Made by a program: the position numbers and the translations under genes. From the NCBI GenBank assembly GCA_023023105.1, contig CP083824.1, positions 3,410,001-3,474,000 on the forward strand: a stretch of DNA of 64,000 bases. Reading direction: 5' to 3'. Source of the stretch: Enterobacter ludwigii. Its GTDB lineage: Bacteria > Pseudomonadota > Gammaproteobacteria > Enterobacterales > Enterobacteriaceae. Below the pieces are notes generated by a model. That model saw only the letters and a program-made list of their open reading frames with translations. It did no database searches and was not told the DNA's origin. Numbering within the stretch: position 1 is the stretch's first letter; the number at the start of each line of letters is the position of its first letter. Shown here in pieces: positions 16,796-25,730 of the stretch.

Positions 16796-17986
16796 CTACT
16801 TACTAGTCCATTCATCAATCATATTCGCCCAATCTTGTAGCATCTCGGCCCTCTGCTCACGATATTCAGCCTTGTTATAAACAGCTCGTACCCCCTTTTG
16901 TTCATGGGCAAGGCACTTCTCAATCCAGTCAGTATTGTACCCGGCCTCATGTAGCAAGGTGCTGGCAGTACGCCGTAAGTCATGGGGACCAAACTTAGGT
17001 AACAACTCCCCTTCTTTCTGAGCCAGACGATACGTCAGTGTCAAAACCCGGTTTAAAGTAGCGCTACTCATTGGCGCATCGGAATCGTACCGCGAAGGAA
17101 GGATAAAATCAGAGCTACCGGCAAAGGTTTTGAGAGCAATCATAATATCCATTGCCTGTCTGGAAAGAAAAACCAAATGTGGATTACGTCGTTTCATCCT
17201 CTCCTTTGGTATCGTCCATAATGCCTCACTAAAATTGATCTCGTTCCAGGTTGCGTTAGTAAGCTCACTTTTACGTACCATCGTTAACAGCAAAAGTTTA
17301 ACCGCTGCTCTGATTGATGGCGTCGTTCCTACCCGTTCCATGTACCGATACATCAGACCAATTTCAACTGGCGTCAATGCCCTGTCACGAGGCTCAAATT
17401 TCGCTATGCTTGCAGGCCGTACCAGATCAGCGGGATTCTCAACCTTCTGACCGCGCTCAATAGCCCAGCGATAGACTTGCAATACAATCTCTCTGGCGTG
17501 CACAGCTGTCGCCGGTGCCCCTCTCTCGACAATGTTATCGGTTAATGCGCGTAAGTCTTCATGTGTAATCTCGGTCAATTTCTGCTGCGCAAATTTTGAC
17601 TTCAACTCCCTTTGATATACCGAACGCCGCATATCACGCGTCGATTCAGCCATTTGATAACCGCGTAACCATTTCTCAGCCCATGCACCAAAAGTCTCCG
17701 CATCTTTGATACGAGCTTTATCTCTAGCTTTTTCCCTCGCTGGCGATCTTCCACTGGCAACCATTTTTTTAGCTTCATTGAGCCGTTCACGCGCTTCTGC
17801 AAGCGTGATCCCTCCAACACCATAGCGGCCAAAAGTAACGGTCTCCTGTCTTCCGTTTATTGAATAGTTATAACGAAATGAAATAGTTCCAGCCGGAGTG
17901 ACCGCAACATACAGACCATCACGGTCATTAACTTTATAGAGTTTCTCCTTCGGCTTAAGGTGACGCAGCCTGGTGTCAGTCAACAT
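16796..17986 (-). CDS. P4-like tyrosine integrase of the guaA island
   Basis: 396 aa. The N-terminal DUF4102 arm-binding domain (residues about 1-85) is followed by a core-binding domain (about 100-180) and a catalytic domain. Catalytic residues visible: R238, H335 and R338 in HDLRR, H361 and Tyr370 in RAVYNKAEY. All five are present, so the enzyme should be active. It lies next to the guaA att core and is transcribed away from guaA. Known: integrases of this group insert islands and ICEs at the 3' ends of tRNA genes and guaA. No excisionase gene is recognised in the island. It may also act on the att sites of the integrase-less element A. Confidence 0.93.
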   Translation of the reverse strand: MLTDTRLRHLKPKEKLYKVNDRDGLYVAVTPAGTISFRYNYSINGRQETVTFGRYGVGGITLAEARERLNEAKKMVASGRSPAREKARDKARIKDAETFGAWAEKWLRGYQMAESTRDMRRSVYQRELKSKFAQQKLTEITHEDLRALTDNIVERGAPATAVHAREIVLQVYRWAIERGQKVENPADLVRPASIAKFEPRDRALTPVEIGLMYRYMERVGTTPSIRAAVKLLLLTMVRKSELTNATWNEINFSEALWTIPKERMKRRNPHLVFLSRQAMDIMIALKTFAGSSDFILPSRYDSDAPMSSATLNRVLTLTYRLAQKEGELLPKFGPHDLRRTASTLLHEAGYNTDWIEKCLAHEQKGVRAVYNKAEYREQRAEMLQDWANMIDEWTSK

Positions 17987-18012
17987 GTTTTATTGTTTTC
18001 CTTTATCAAAAA

Positions 18013-18150
18013 TACCATGTTGTAAAAAATTCAGAAAAGTTGTTTAACTCTCTGTTTTTAATTGAGTTATAAAAAATAAATACCATAACTCAACCGAAAT
18101 TTATCACATGGTACTTTTTCAAACCTGAATTCGAAACCAGAGAGTACCAT
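18013..18150. repeat. Arm-type repeats upstream of the integrase
   Basis: TACCAT(G) motifs at 18013-18019, 18081-18086, inverted at 18108-18114 and at 18145-18150. They lie between the integrase start and the guaA-proximal att core in an A/T-rich gap of about 300 bp that otherwise holds the integrase promoter region. The same motif recurs inside the other element ends. Confidence 0.5.
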
Positions 18151-18221
18151 CAAAAATTCCATTGAAAAAACCGTGCTTCCCGTTGCTAACAGCTGCCAGA
18201 AAGTGCCAGATACAAAAACAA

Positions 18222-18246
18222 AAAAGCCCGCAGTTACGCGGGCTTA
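18222..18246 (-). terminator. guaA terminator
   Basis: AGCCCGC-AGTTAC-GCGGGCT stem and a T-rich tract on the minus strand, about 45 bp after the guaA stop. It lies inside the integrated element, so the island supplies guaA with a terminator. Confidence 0.85.
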
Positions 18247-18292
18247 GAGGTACTTTACTGCTTTTACGTGCAGGCTGTTGCCAGACGTTAAA

Positions 18293-18308
18293 TCATTCCC
18301 ACTCAATC
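18293..18308 (-). other. guaA-proximal attachment core
   Basis: The last codons and stop of guaA itself form this core, and guaA stays intact. To its left lie the guaA terminator hairpin and then the integrase with its arm-like repeats, the usual order for an element integrated at a gene 3' end. Confidence 0.8.
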
Positions 18309-19870
18309 GTAGCTGGTGGTTTACCGCTGATGTCATACACCACGCGGGAAATACCGTTAACTTCGTTGATGATGCGGTTAGACACGCGGCCTAAGAAGTC
18401 ATACGGCAGATGCGCCCAGTGCGCGGTCATGAAGTCGATGGTTTCTACCGCACGCAAGGAGACAACCCAGTCGTACTTACGGCCATCGCCCATTACGCCT
18501 ACAGAGCGAACCGGCAGGAACACGGTGAACGCCTGGCTCACTTTGTTGTACAGGTCAGCTTTGTGCAGCTCTTCGATGAAGATCGCGTCCGCGCGACGCA
18601 GCAGGTCGCAGTACTCTTTCTTCACTTCGCCCAGCACACGCACGCCCAGACCCGGACCCGGGAACGGGTGACGGTAGAGCATATCGTACGGCAGACCCAG
18701 CTCCAGACCGATCTTACGCACTTCGTCTTTGAACAGCTCACGCAGTGGCTCAACCAGACCCATCTTCATCTCTTTCGGCAGGCCGCCCACGTTGTGGTGA
18801 GATTTGATAACGTGTGCTTTACCGGTTGCGGATGCCGCAGACTCGATCACGTCCGGGTAGATGGTGCCTTGCGCCAGCCATTTCACGTCGTCCAGCTTCA
18901 GCGCTTCTTCGTCGAACACTTCCACGAACACACGGCCGATGATTTTACGTTTCGCTTCCGGATCGTTCTCACCTTTCAGCGCGTCCAGGAAGCGCTGCTC
19001 GCCTTCCACGTGAACGATGTTCAGACCGAAATGGTCACCAAACATGTCCATAACCTGCTGGGCTTCGTTCAGACGCAGCAGACCGTTGTCGACGAAGACA
19101 CAGGTCAGGTTTTTGCCGATGGCGCGGTGCAGCAGCATCGCGGTCACGGAGGAGTCCACGCCGCCCGAGAGGCCGAGGATCACTTTGTCATCGCCAACCT
19201 GCTGGCGGATACGTTCAACGGCGTCGTCGATGATTTTTGCCGGGGTCCACAGGGCTTCACACTGGCAGATGTCACGCACGAAGCGCTCCAGCATGCGCAT
19301 ACCCTGACGGGTGTGGGTCACTTCCGGGTGGAACTGCACGCCGTAGAAGCGTTTTTCTTCGTTTGCCATGATAGCGAACGGGCAGCTCTCGGTGCTGGCA
19401 ACGGTCACGAAGTCAGACGGGATGGCGGTGACTTTGTCGCCGTGGCTCATCCACACGTCCAGCAGCGGTTTGCCGTCTGCGGTCAGGGAGTCTTCGATAC
19501 CGCGCACCAGCGCGCTGTCGGTGACAACTTCTACCTGCGCGTAGCCAAACTCACGCTCGTTAGAACCTTCGACGTGGCCGCCAAGCTGCATTGCCATGGT
19601 CTGCATGCCGTAGCAAACGCCGAATACCGGCACGCCAGCTTCGAACACGTACTGCGGTGCGCGCGGGCTGTTCTCTTCGGTAGTACTTTCCGGGCCGCCA
19701 GAAAGGATGATGCCGCTTGGATTGAATTCGCGAATCTGTGCTTCCGTGACATCCCACGCCCACAGTTCACAGTAAACGCCCAGTTCACGTACGCGACGCG
19801 CCACCAGCTGAGTATACTGAGAACCAAAGTCCAGGATGAGAATGCGATGTTTATGAATGTTTTCCGTCAT
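18293..19870 (-). CDS. guaA: GMP synthase (glutamine-hydrolysing)
   Basis: 525 aa, the E. coli length. It converts XMP to GMP using ATP and glutamine, the last step of guanine nucleotide synthesis. The N-terminal class I glutamine amidotransferase has the nucleophile Cys in FGVCYGMQ and HPEVTHT. The ATP-pyrophosphatase domain has the SGGVDSS P-loop, and the C-terminal dimerisation domain ends in PPATIEWE. Downstream of guaB by 67 bp in the guaBA operon. The stop codon is the attachment site of the island, and the gene remains full length. Confidence 0.98.
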   Translation of the reverse strand: MTENIHKHRILILDFGSQYTQLVARRVRELGVYCELWAWDVTEAQIREFNPSGIILSGGPESTTEENSPRAPQYVFEAGVPVFGVCYGMQTMAMQLGGHVEGSNEREFGYAQVEVVTDSALVRGIEDSLTADGKPLLDVWMSHGDKVTAIPSDFVTVASTESCPFAIMANEEKRFYGVQFHPEVTHTRQGMRMLERFVRDICQCEALWTPAKIIDDAVERIRQQVGDDKVILGLSGGVDSSVTAMLLHRAIGKNLTCVFVDNGLLRLNEAQQVMDMFGDHFGLNIVHVEGEQRFLDALKGENDPEAKRKIIGRVFVEVFDEEALKLDDVKWLAQGTIYPDVIESAASATGKAHVIKSHHNVGGLPKEMKMGLVEPLRELFKDEVRKIGLELGLPYDMLYRHPFPGPGLGVRVLGEVKKEYCDLLRRADAIFIEELHKADLYNKVSQAFTVFLPVRSVGVMGDGRKYDWVVSLRAVETIDFMTAHWAHLPYDFLGRVSNRIINEVNGISRVVYDISGKPPATIEWE

Positions 19871-19906
19871 TGACGCTAATTCCGAGGCAAGTGAAACAAA
19901 AACAGA

Positions 19907-19928
19907 GCGCCCGGCAGGAGCCGGGCGC
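19907..19928 (-). terminator. Hairpin between guaB and guaA
   Basis: GCGCCCGGC and GCCGGGCGC form a strong stem with a short loop in the 67 bp guaB-guaA gap. There is no following T-run, so it more likely stabilises or processes the guaB message than stops transcription. Confidence 0.5.
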
Positions 19929-19937
19929 GGAAACTTA

Positions 19938-21404
19938 TCAGGAGCCCAGACGGTAGTTCGGGGACTCTTTGGTGATCGTCACGTCGTGAACGTGGCTCTC
20001 CTGGATACCCGCACCGCTGATGCGTACGAATTCCGCTTTAGTACGCAGCAGGTCAATGGTACCACAGCCGGTCAGACCCATACAGGAGCGCAGGCCGCCC
20101 ATCTGCTGGTGAATGATCTCTTTCAGACGGCCTTTATAAGCAACGCGACCTTCGATACCTTCCGGTACCAGTTTGTCAGCGGCGTTATCGGTCTGGAAGT
20201 AACGGTCAGAGGAACCTTTGGACATCGCGCCCAGAGAGCCCATACCGCGGTAAGATTTGTAAGAACGGCCCTGGTAGAGTTCGATTTCACCCGGGGATTC
20301 TTCGGTACCAGCCAGCATAGAGCCTACCATCACCGCAGCAGCACCTGCGGCGATCGCTTTAGCGATGTCACCAGAGAAGCGGATACCGCCGTCAGCGATA
20401 ACCGGAATACCGGTACCTTCCAGCGCTTCAACCGCGTCAGAAACTGCAGTGATCTGTGGAACGCCCACGCCGGTGACGATACGGGTAGTACAGATGGAGC
20501 CAGGACCGATACCCACTTTCACCGCGCTGCAACCAGCGTCAGCCAGTGCGCGAGCACCTGCGCCCGTTGCCACGTTACCGCCGATGATCTGCAGATCAGG
20601 GTATTTAGCACGGGTATCACGAATACGTTGCAGAACGCCTTCGGAGTGGCCGTGAGAGGAGTCAATCAGCAGCACGTCAACGCCCGCAGCAACCAGCGCA
20701 TCAACACGCTCTTCGTTACCGGCACCCGCGCCAACCGCAGCACCTACGCGCAGACGGCCATGCTCGTCTTTACAGGCGTTAGGTTTACGTTCTGCTTTCT
20801 GGAAATCTTTAACGGTGATCATGCCGCGCAGGTGGAAGTTCGCATCCACAACCAGCGCTTTCTCAACGCGTTTTTCGTGCATTTTAGCGAACACGACGTC
20901 ACGGGCTTCGCCTTCACGAACGGTTACCAGACGCTCTTTCGGTGTCATATAAACACTGACAGGCTGGTTCAGGTCGGTCACGAAACGCACGTCACGACCG
21001 GTAATGATACCGACCAGTTCGTTGGCTTCAGTCACAACCGGGTAACCGGCAAAGCCGTTACGTTCGGTCAGGGCTTTCACTTCGTGCAGAGTGGTGGTTG
21101 GCAGAACGGTCTGTGGGTCAGACACGATACCGGATTCATGTTTCTTCACGCGGCGAACTTCTTCTGCCTGACGCTCGATAGACATGTTTTTGTGAATAAA
21201 GCCGATGCCACCTTCCTGTGCCAGGGCGATAGCCAGGCGCGCTTCAGTCACGGTGTCCATTGCCGCAGAGAGCATAGGAATGTTCAGGCGAATGGTTTTC
21301 GTCAACTGCGTGCTGAGATCGGCAGTATTCGGCAGAACAGTGGAGTGAGCGGGAACAAGGAGGACGTCGTCAAACGTCAGTGCTTCTTTAGCGATACGTA
21401 GCAT
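19938..21404 (-). CDS. guaB: IMP dehydrogenase
   Basis: 488 aa from the ATG at 21404 (MLRIAKEAL), the E. coli length; the ATG two codons earlier is less likely. It oxidises IMP to XMP with NAD, the committed step to GMP. A TIM barrel carries the active-site loop Cys in GPGSICTTR and the flap near [12 protein letters not shown]-domain pair (about residues 93-205) interrupts the barrel. First gene of the guaBA operon, divergent from xseA. Confidence 0.98.
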   Translation of the reverse strand: MLRIAKEALTFDDVLLVPAHSTVLPNTADLSTQLTKTIRLNIPMLSAAMDTVTEARLAIALAQEGGIGFIHKNMSIERQAEEVRRVKKHESGIVSDPQTVLPTTTLHEVKALTERNGFAGYPVVTEANELVGIITGRDVRFVTDLNQPVSVYMTPKERLVTVREGEARDVVFAKMHEKRVEKALVVDANFHLRGMITVKDFQKAERKPNACKDEHGRLRVGAAVGAGAGNEERVDALVAAGVDVLLIDSSHGHSEGVLQRIRDTRAKYPDLQIIGGNVATGAGARALADAGCSAVKVGIGPGSICTTRIVTGVGVPQITAVSDAVEALEGTGIPVIADGGIRFSGDIAKAIAAGAAAVMVGSMLAGTEESPGEIELYQGRSYKSYRGMGSLGAMSKGSSDRYFQTDNAADKLVPEGIEGRVAYKGRLKEIIHQQMGGLRSCMGLTGCGTIDLLRTKAEFVRISGAGIQESHVHDVTITKESPNYRLGS

Positions 21405-21563
21405 GGGCAATATCTCTGACCTGGGTGGTTAAATATTGCCGTGGCATTATACAGAGCGTAACCGATTGCATCCACACTTTTTTATAAAAAAACCTTGCAC
21501 TCCCCTCTCAGCAGGTTACTATCGACTGAATAACTTGCTGATTTAGAATTTGATCCCGCTCAC
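21405..21563 (-). promoter_or_regulatory. guaB-xseA divergent promoter region
   Basis: On the minus strand TATAAT (21446-21451) is followed by a G/C-rich discriminator and preceded at about -50 by an A/T-rich tract, an arrangement typical of a growth-rate-controlled guaB promoter. The plus-strand promoter of xseA lies in the same 159 bp. Confidence 0.55.
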
Positions 21564-22937
21564 ATGTTATCCTCTCAAACCCCTTCAATTTTTACTGTTA
21601 GCCGCCTTAATCAAACGGTTCGTTTACTGCTTGAGCAGGAAATGGGGCAAGTGTGGATCAGCGGTGAGATCTCAAACTTCACGCAGCCGTCATCCGGTCA
21701 CTGGTACTTTACGCTAAAAGACGATACCGCCCAGGTGCGCTGCGCGATGTTCCGCAACAGCAACCGTCGCGTGACGTTCCGTCCTCAGCACGGCCAGCAG
21801 GTTCTGGTGCGCGCCAATATCACGTTGTATGAGCCGCGCGGCGACTATCAGATTATCGTCGAGAGCATGCAGCCTGCGGGCGAAGGCTTGCTACAGCAGA
21901 AGTATGAACAGCTAAAAGCAAAACTCTCGGAAGAGGGGTTGTTCGACCAGCAGTTCAAAAAGCCCCTGCCGTCTCCTGCCCACTGCGTTGGGGTTATTAC
22001 TTCAAAAACCGGTGCGGCCCTGCACGATATTTTGCACGTGCTTAAGCGTCGTGACCCTTCCCTACCCGTGATCATCTACCCAACCGCCGTACAGGGTGAT
22101 GACGCACCGGGCCAGATTGTCCGCGCCATTGAACTGGCGAATGCGCGTCAGGAGTGCGACGTGCTGATAGTCGGACGTGGCGGCGGCTCGCTGGAAGACC
22201 TGTGGAGCTTTAACGACGAACGTGTGGCACGAGCGATTTTCGCAAGCCATATCCCTGTCGTGAGCGCCGTCGGGCACGAAACGGACGTCACCATCGCGGA
22301 TTTTGTTGCGGATTTACGCGCCCCTACGCCGTCCGCAGCAGCGGAAGTGGTGAGTCGCAACCAGCTGGAACTGCTGCGTCAGCTTCAGAACGGCCAGCAG
22401 CGTCTTGAAATGGCGATGGACTACTTCCTCGCAAACCGTACCCGTCGTTTTACCCAGCTTCATCATCGACTGCAGCAGCAGCACCCACAACTGCGACTGG
22501 CGCGTCAGCAGACCGTCCTGGAGCGCCTGCGTCAGCGCATGAATTTCGCGCTGGATAACCAGCTCAAGCGCGCGGTGTCGCGTCAGCAGCGCGTCACGCA
22601 GCGCCTGAACCAGCAGAACCCGCAGCCGAAAATTTATCGCGCGCAAACGCGGATCCAGCAGCTCGAATATCGTCTGGCAGAGAATATCCGTACACGACTG
22701 AGCTCAACCCGCGAACGCTTTGGCAATGCGGTGACCCATCTTGAAGCGGTCAGCCCTCTCTCCACGCTGGCGCGCGGCTATAGCGTGACGACGGCGACGG
22801 ACGGCAAAGTGCTGAAGCAAACTAAACAGGTGAATACCGGTGATGTGCTGACGACACGTCTTTCAGACGGTTGGGTAGAAAGCGAAGTGAAATCAATTAA
22901 ACCGGTGAAAAAAACGCGCCAGCGTAAAACCGGATAA
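21564..22937 (+). CDS. xseA: Exodeoxyribonuclease VII large subunit
   Basis: 457 aa, one residue longer than E. coli XseA. Together with several copies of XseB it degrades single-stranded DNA from both ends into short oligonucleotides. An N-terminal OB fold (WISGEISNF, near 32-40) is followed by the catalytic domain with [26 protein letters not shown] and [16 protein letters not shown] long Gln-rich coiled coil (about 285-385) binds the small subunits. Divergent from guaB. Confidence 0.97.
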   Translation: MLSSQTPSIFTVSRLNQTVRLLLEQEMGQVWISGEISNFTQPSSGHWYFTLKDDTAQVRCAMFRNSNRRVTFRPQHGQQVLVRANITLYEPRGDYQIIVESMQPAGEGLLQQKYEQLKAKLSEEGLFDQQFKKPLPSPAHCVGVITSKTGAALHDILHVLKRRDPSLPVIIYPTAVQGDDAPGQIVRAIELANARQECDVLIVGRGGGSLEDLWSFNDERVARAIFASHIPVVSAVGHETDVTIADFVADLRAPTPSAAAEVVSRNQLELLRQLQNGQQRLEMAMDYFLANRTRRFTQLHHRLQQQHPQLRLARQQTVLERLRQRMNFALDNQLKRAVSRQQRVTQRLNQQNPQPKIYRAQTRIQQLEYRLAENIRTRLSSTRERFGNAVTHLEAVSPLSTLARGYSVTTATDGKVLKQTKQVNTGDVLTTRLSDGWVESEVKSIKPVKKTRQRKTG

Positions 22938-22995
22938 TTCTTCGCCGGTTACTTACTATACTGCTGCTATTCCCTTTTTTAATAAGGAGAGCAGC

Positions 22996-24015
22996 ATGTC
23001 CCATCGTCATAGCGTTATTCCCCCTTATATTCTTCGTCGTATTATCGAAAGCGGTTCAGAGCCGCAACAGCGCTGCGCCCGCCAGACCTTAACCCATGTC
23101 CAGACGCTGATGGCCCACATGCCGGGAAAACCTGCCGCGCCGCACGTGAATAAAGCCGGACAGCTGGAGCGCGATATTTACGACGCGAAGCAGACCCAGG
23201 AACTGCCGGGTTCGCAGGTGCGTTACGAAGGCCAGCCTTCGAACGGTGATGTGGCAGTGGATGAAGCGTACGATTATTTGGGTATTACCCATGATTTCTT
23301 CTGGAAAGAATATCAGCGTGACTCACTCGATAATAAAGGGCTTATTTTGACCGGCACCGTGCATTACGGTCGGGAATATCAGAACGCCTTCTGGAACGGT
23401 CAGCAGATGGTATTCGGCGACGGTGACAGGGAAATTTTTAACCGATTTACCATCGCCATCGACGTGGTGGCACACGAGCTGAGCCACGGTGTGACTGAGA
23501 CCGAAGCCGGGCTTATCTATTTTGAACAGTCTGGCGCGCTGAACGAGTCGCTGTCAGACGTGTTTGGATCCCTGGTCAAACAGTATCATCTGAAGCAAAC
23601 CGCCGATAAAGCAGACTGGCTCATTGGTGAAGGGCTGCTTGCAAAAGGAATCAACGGTAAAGGGCTGCGCTCGATGTCTGAACCCGGCACCGCCTACGAC
23701 GATCCGCTGCTCGGCAAAGATCCGCAGCCCGCGCACATGAAAGATTTCATTAAAACGCGTGAGGATAACGGCGGCGTACACCTGAACTCCGGCATCCCCA
23801 ACCGGGCATTTTATCTGGCCGCGACGGCTATCGGCGGCTACGCCTGGGAAAAAGCGGGTTATGCCTGGTACGACACAGTTTGCGATCGCAAACTGGCGCA
23901 GGATGCGGATTTTGATGCCTTCGCAAAACTGACGATAGCGCACGGAGAGAAACGCTCCGGTGGCGACGTTGGAGCGGCCATTAAGCAAGCCTGGGAACAG
24001 GTGGGAGTGCTGTAA
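22996..24015 (+). CDS. Protealysin-like M4 zinc metalloprotease
   Basis: 339 aa, the size of Serratia protealysin. It has a short propeptide (IPPYILRRI, residues 8-16) and no signal peptide, as in the protealysin branch of thermolysin-like enzymes. Zinc ligands H160 and H164 are in HELSH, and E184 is in NESLSD. The stop TAA is immediately followed by the ATG of the emfourin gene, so protease and inhibitor are co-translated. AAGGAGAG lies 6-12 nt before the start. Known: protealysin cleaves actin and affects host-cell invasion in Serratia. Absent from this position in E. coli K-12. Confidence 0.9.
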   Translation: MSHRHSVIPPYILRRIIESGSEPQQRCARQTLTHVQTLMAHMPGKPAAPHVNKAGQLERDIYDAKQTQELPGSQVRYEGQPSNGDVAVDEAYDYLGITHDFFWKEYQRDSLDNKGLILTGTVHYGREYQNAFWNGQQMVFGDGDREIFNRFTIAIDVVAHELSHGVTETEAGLIYFEQSGALNESLSDVFGSLVKQYHLKQTADKADWLIGEGLLAKGINGKGLRSMSEPGTAYDDPLLGKDPQPAHMKDFIKTREDNGGVHLNSGIPNRAFYLAATAIGGYAWEKAGYAWYDTVCDRKLAQDADFDAFAKLTIAHGEKRSGGDVGAAIKQAWEQVGVL

Positions 24016-24366
24016 ATGCAGGTTCCGGAACTGACGGATGACGCCGTGGTTGAGCTGGCCCGTGAAGGCGGCGTCGCTTTTATTCCTAAGCTGAGCGGCC
24101 AGCGTACCATCGCGCTTTCTTCGCTCAATGAGGCTCAGCGCCAGCGCGTGGTGAGCATCCTGGAGCAGGCCTTTCCGCGCGGTCAGCCGCCGGGACAAGC
24201 CTCGTCACCCGGCAGCGGTGACCAGCGCTATTTCCGCATCCAGATTATCTGGACCGGGCAAAATCAGGCGCACTACGCCGATATCATCGTGCTGGTACCC
24301 GAGCAGGAAGCCCCCGAGTCGCTGGTCGAGCTGTGGCAGAAAGGCGAAGGCAGCGTGTGCGATTAG
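24016..24366 (+). CDS. Emfourin, protealysin inhibitor
   Basis: 116 aa. The gene begins directly after the protease stop. Known: emfourin is a small proteinaceous inhibitor encoded with protealysin-like enzymes. Family resemblance is judged from size, position and the pattern FIPKLSGQR and FRIQIIW. Its 3' end overlaps the convergent yfgJ by 4 nt (24363-24366). Inference: it holds the protease inactive in the cytoplasm until release. Confidence 0.8.
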   Translation: MQVPELTDDAVVELAREGGVAFIPKLSGQRTIALSSLNEAQRQRVVSILEQAFPRGQPPGQASSPGSGDQRYFRIQIIWTGQNQAHYADIIVLVPEQEAPESLVELWQKGEGSVCD

Positions 24367-24584
24367 CCTTCAGCCTGAACGAACTCCACGCGTTTTTTAG
24401 AGATAAGACCGTGGCCGTTCTGGCAGAAATAGTCCACCGCGCCGCAGGCTTTTAATACCTGGAGCGGCTGATGGCATTCCGGGCAACGGGCTTCAAGCGC
24501 AATGTCTTTATTACAGCTGTCGCAATGTGCCACCCCATTCAGGGGCTCAAGCGGTGTCTGGCAATCCGGGCAGGTAATCGTCAT
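24363..24584 (-). CDS. yfgJ: Zinc-ribbon protein YfgJ
   Basis: 73 aa. Cys pairs CPDC, CDSC and CPEC, plus a C-terminal YFCQNGH, fit a double zinc ribbon as in the E. coli YfgJ structure (71 aa). Function is not established. In E. coli it lies between xseA and der; here an oxidoreductase and a transporter gene lie between yfgJ and der. Its end overlaps emfourin in convergent orientation. Confidence 0.85.
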   Translation of the reverse strand: MTITCPDCQTPLEPLNGVAHCDSCNKDIALEARCPECHQPLQVLKACGAVDYFCQNGHGLISKKRVEFVQAEG

Positions 24585-24634
24585 GGTGACTCCTTTAGCG
24601 CATTCATGTCTGTGATAATTTTACCACGTTGCGT

Positions 24635-25669
24635 TCAGTGCGGGCCACGCAACTGTTGCTGCAAGGTCAGCAGCAGCGTCACTTCCTCGATCCTGCGGCG
24701 CGTGGTGCGACTCACCTCTTGCGAAGCCCGTTCATACAGACTCCTGACGCCCAGAATATGCTCTGCAAGACAGTGTTCGTAGATTGTGCCGGGAATTTTC
24801 CAGCATTGACGGGTCTCGCCATTTATCAGCTCCAGCACATCTTCTGTGCCGTGCCGGTCGTAGCTGATAGTGCCCCCGTCCCTCAAGCAGAACCGTAAAC
24901 CTTTTTGCCCGCCCGCGGGTCCCGCGTATTTGTTAAGCCAGATATCCACCGGCACGCCGCTGATGCTTCCCTGAAGATGCGCCTCGCCTTCCGCCGTGGT
25001 CAGGTCGCCTTTTGCGATTTCGCGACCCAGGCGGTCTTTAGCCGTGACGACCTGCAACGTCATATCGTCATGGCCTCCCAGATAACGCACCGTTTCGCGC
25101 AGCATCGCCAGCACGTGCGTACCGATATCCAGAATCACGCCATCAGGATGGCAAAGCGTACGGGTATCCGGCTCGCCCGTGGCAAAGTTAAGCGCGATGG
25201 GTTCTCCAGCTACGTTATAGCCACTCGGCTCCTGCAAAAAACCGTCGATTTTGACGATGTCAGAGACATTACCCACCAGCGACCGCTTCACCGTTTCAAG
25301 GCGCGCCATCCAGTGGTCGAGCGCCAGCACGCGAGATGCCACACCGGGTTTTGCCAGCAGCGTATTGAGCTTTTCTATTTGGGGAAGCGTGGCGACTACC
25401 GGTTTTTCAACCACAATGCGTGGAACGGGCGAGGCAATCGCCTGCTCCAGCACCTCAAGATGATGCAGCGATGCAGTGGTGATAAACAGGGTATCCAGCG
25501 GTATAGCAAGAAGTTCCGCAAGGGAAGTGCAGCGCGTAACGCCTTCAGGGTGCTTTGCGGGAAGAACATCAAACCCGAAACAACGAACCGAGTGACCAAA
25601 AAGGTGTCGCAACGCGGGCATATACGCGGTTTCCACTACCGCGCCAAGACCAACAAATCCTAACTGCAT
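24635..25669 (-). CDS. Gfo/Idh/MocA family oxidoreductase
   Basis: 344 aa. The N-terminal Rossmann fold begins FVGLGAVVETAYMPAL, and the lysine motif EKPV (residues near 98-101) is typical of the Gfo/Idh/MocA family, which uses NAD(P) on sugars, inositols or related compounds. HVLAMLRE fits the second conserved region. The substrate is unknown. It lies 61 bp downstream of the POT transporter on the same strand with a terminator between them. Not at this place in E. coli. Confidence 0.75.
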   Translation of the reverse strand: MQLGFVGLGAVVETAYMPALRHLFGHSVRCFGFDVLPAKHPEGVTRCTSLAELLAIPLDTLFITTASLHHLEVLEQAIASPVPRIVVEKPVVATLPQIEKLNTLLAKPGVASRVLALDHWMARLETVKRSLVGNVSDIVKIDGFLQEPSGYNVAGEPIALNFATGEPDTRTLCHPDGVILDIGTHVLAMLRETVRYLGGHDDMTLQVVTAKDRLGREIAKGDLTTAEGEAHLQGSISGVPVDIWLNKYAGPAGGQKGLRFCLRDGGTISYDRHGTEDVLELINGETRQCWKIPGTIYEHCLAEHILGVRSLYERASQEVSRTTRRRIEEVTLLLTLQQQLRGPH

Positions 25670-25690
25670 AATTTCACCTCAGGGAATACA

Positions 25691-25719
25691 GTGCCGGGGC
25701 GTAACGTCTGCCCCGGCAC
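25691..25719 (-). terminator. Terminator of the POT transporter gene
   Basis: GTGCCGGGGC and GCCCCGGCAC form a perfect 10 bp stem 12 bp after the transporter stop. No long T-run follows. Confidence 0.6.
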
Positions 25720-25730
25720 GCTGAGGTTTA

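Larger units (their letters stand above)
164..18308. mobile_element. Tandem genomic island integrated at guaA 3' end
   Basis: Seen: three copies of the guaA-stop sequence bound this stretch and divide it into two elements, with a phage-type integrase directly next to guaA. The cargo is dominated by nuclease, helicase and methyltransferase genes, all on the minus strand. Known: P4-like integrases commonly use the guaA 3' end as well as tRNA genes as attachment site and restore the host gene. Inference: two related elements inserted one after the other at the same site and formed a defence island. Whether a further element lies to the left of position 164 cannot be seen here. Confidence 0.85.
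3981..18308. mobile_element. Element B: integrase-bearing defence element at guaA
   Basis: It is bounded by attachment cores at 3981-3995 and 18293-18308, with arm-like TACCATG sites at 4067-4073 and at four places between 18013 and 18150. From guaA leftward it carries the integrase, an unknown membrane protein, IS903, a truncated TrbL-like gene, a VbhA-HigA-like protein, the methyltransferase/helicase/GIY-YIG operon and the Gabija-like pair. The trbL-like remnant suggests that a conjugation module was lost by deletion next to the IS. Confidence 0.7.

Noticed and set aside
18410..19873. 487-codon plus-strand open frame opposite guaA
   Set aside because: Antisense shadow of a highly biased essential gene; composition is rich in His, Gln, Phe and Val as expected from reversed codons, and no family is recognised.
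19857..21401. 514-codon plus-strand open frame opposite guaB
   Set aside because: Same cause; guaB is intact on the minus strand and explains the sequence.
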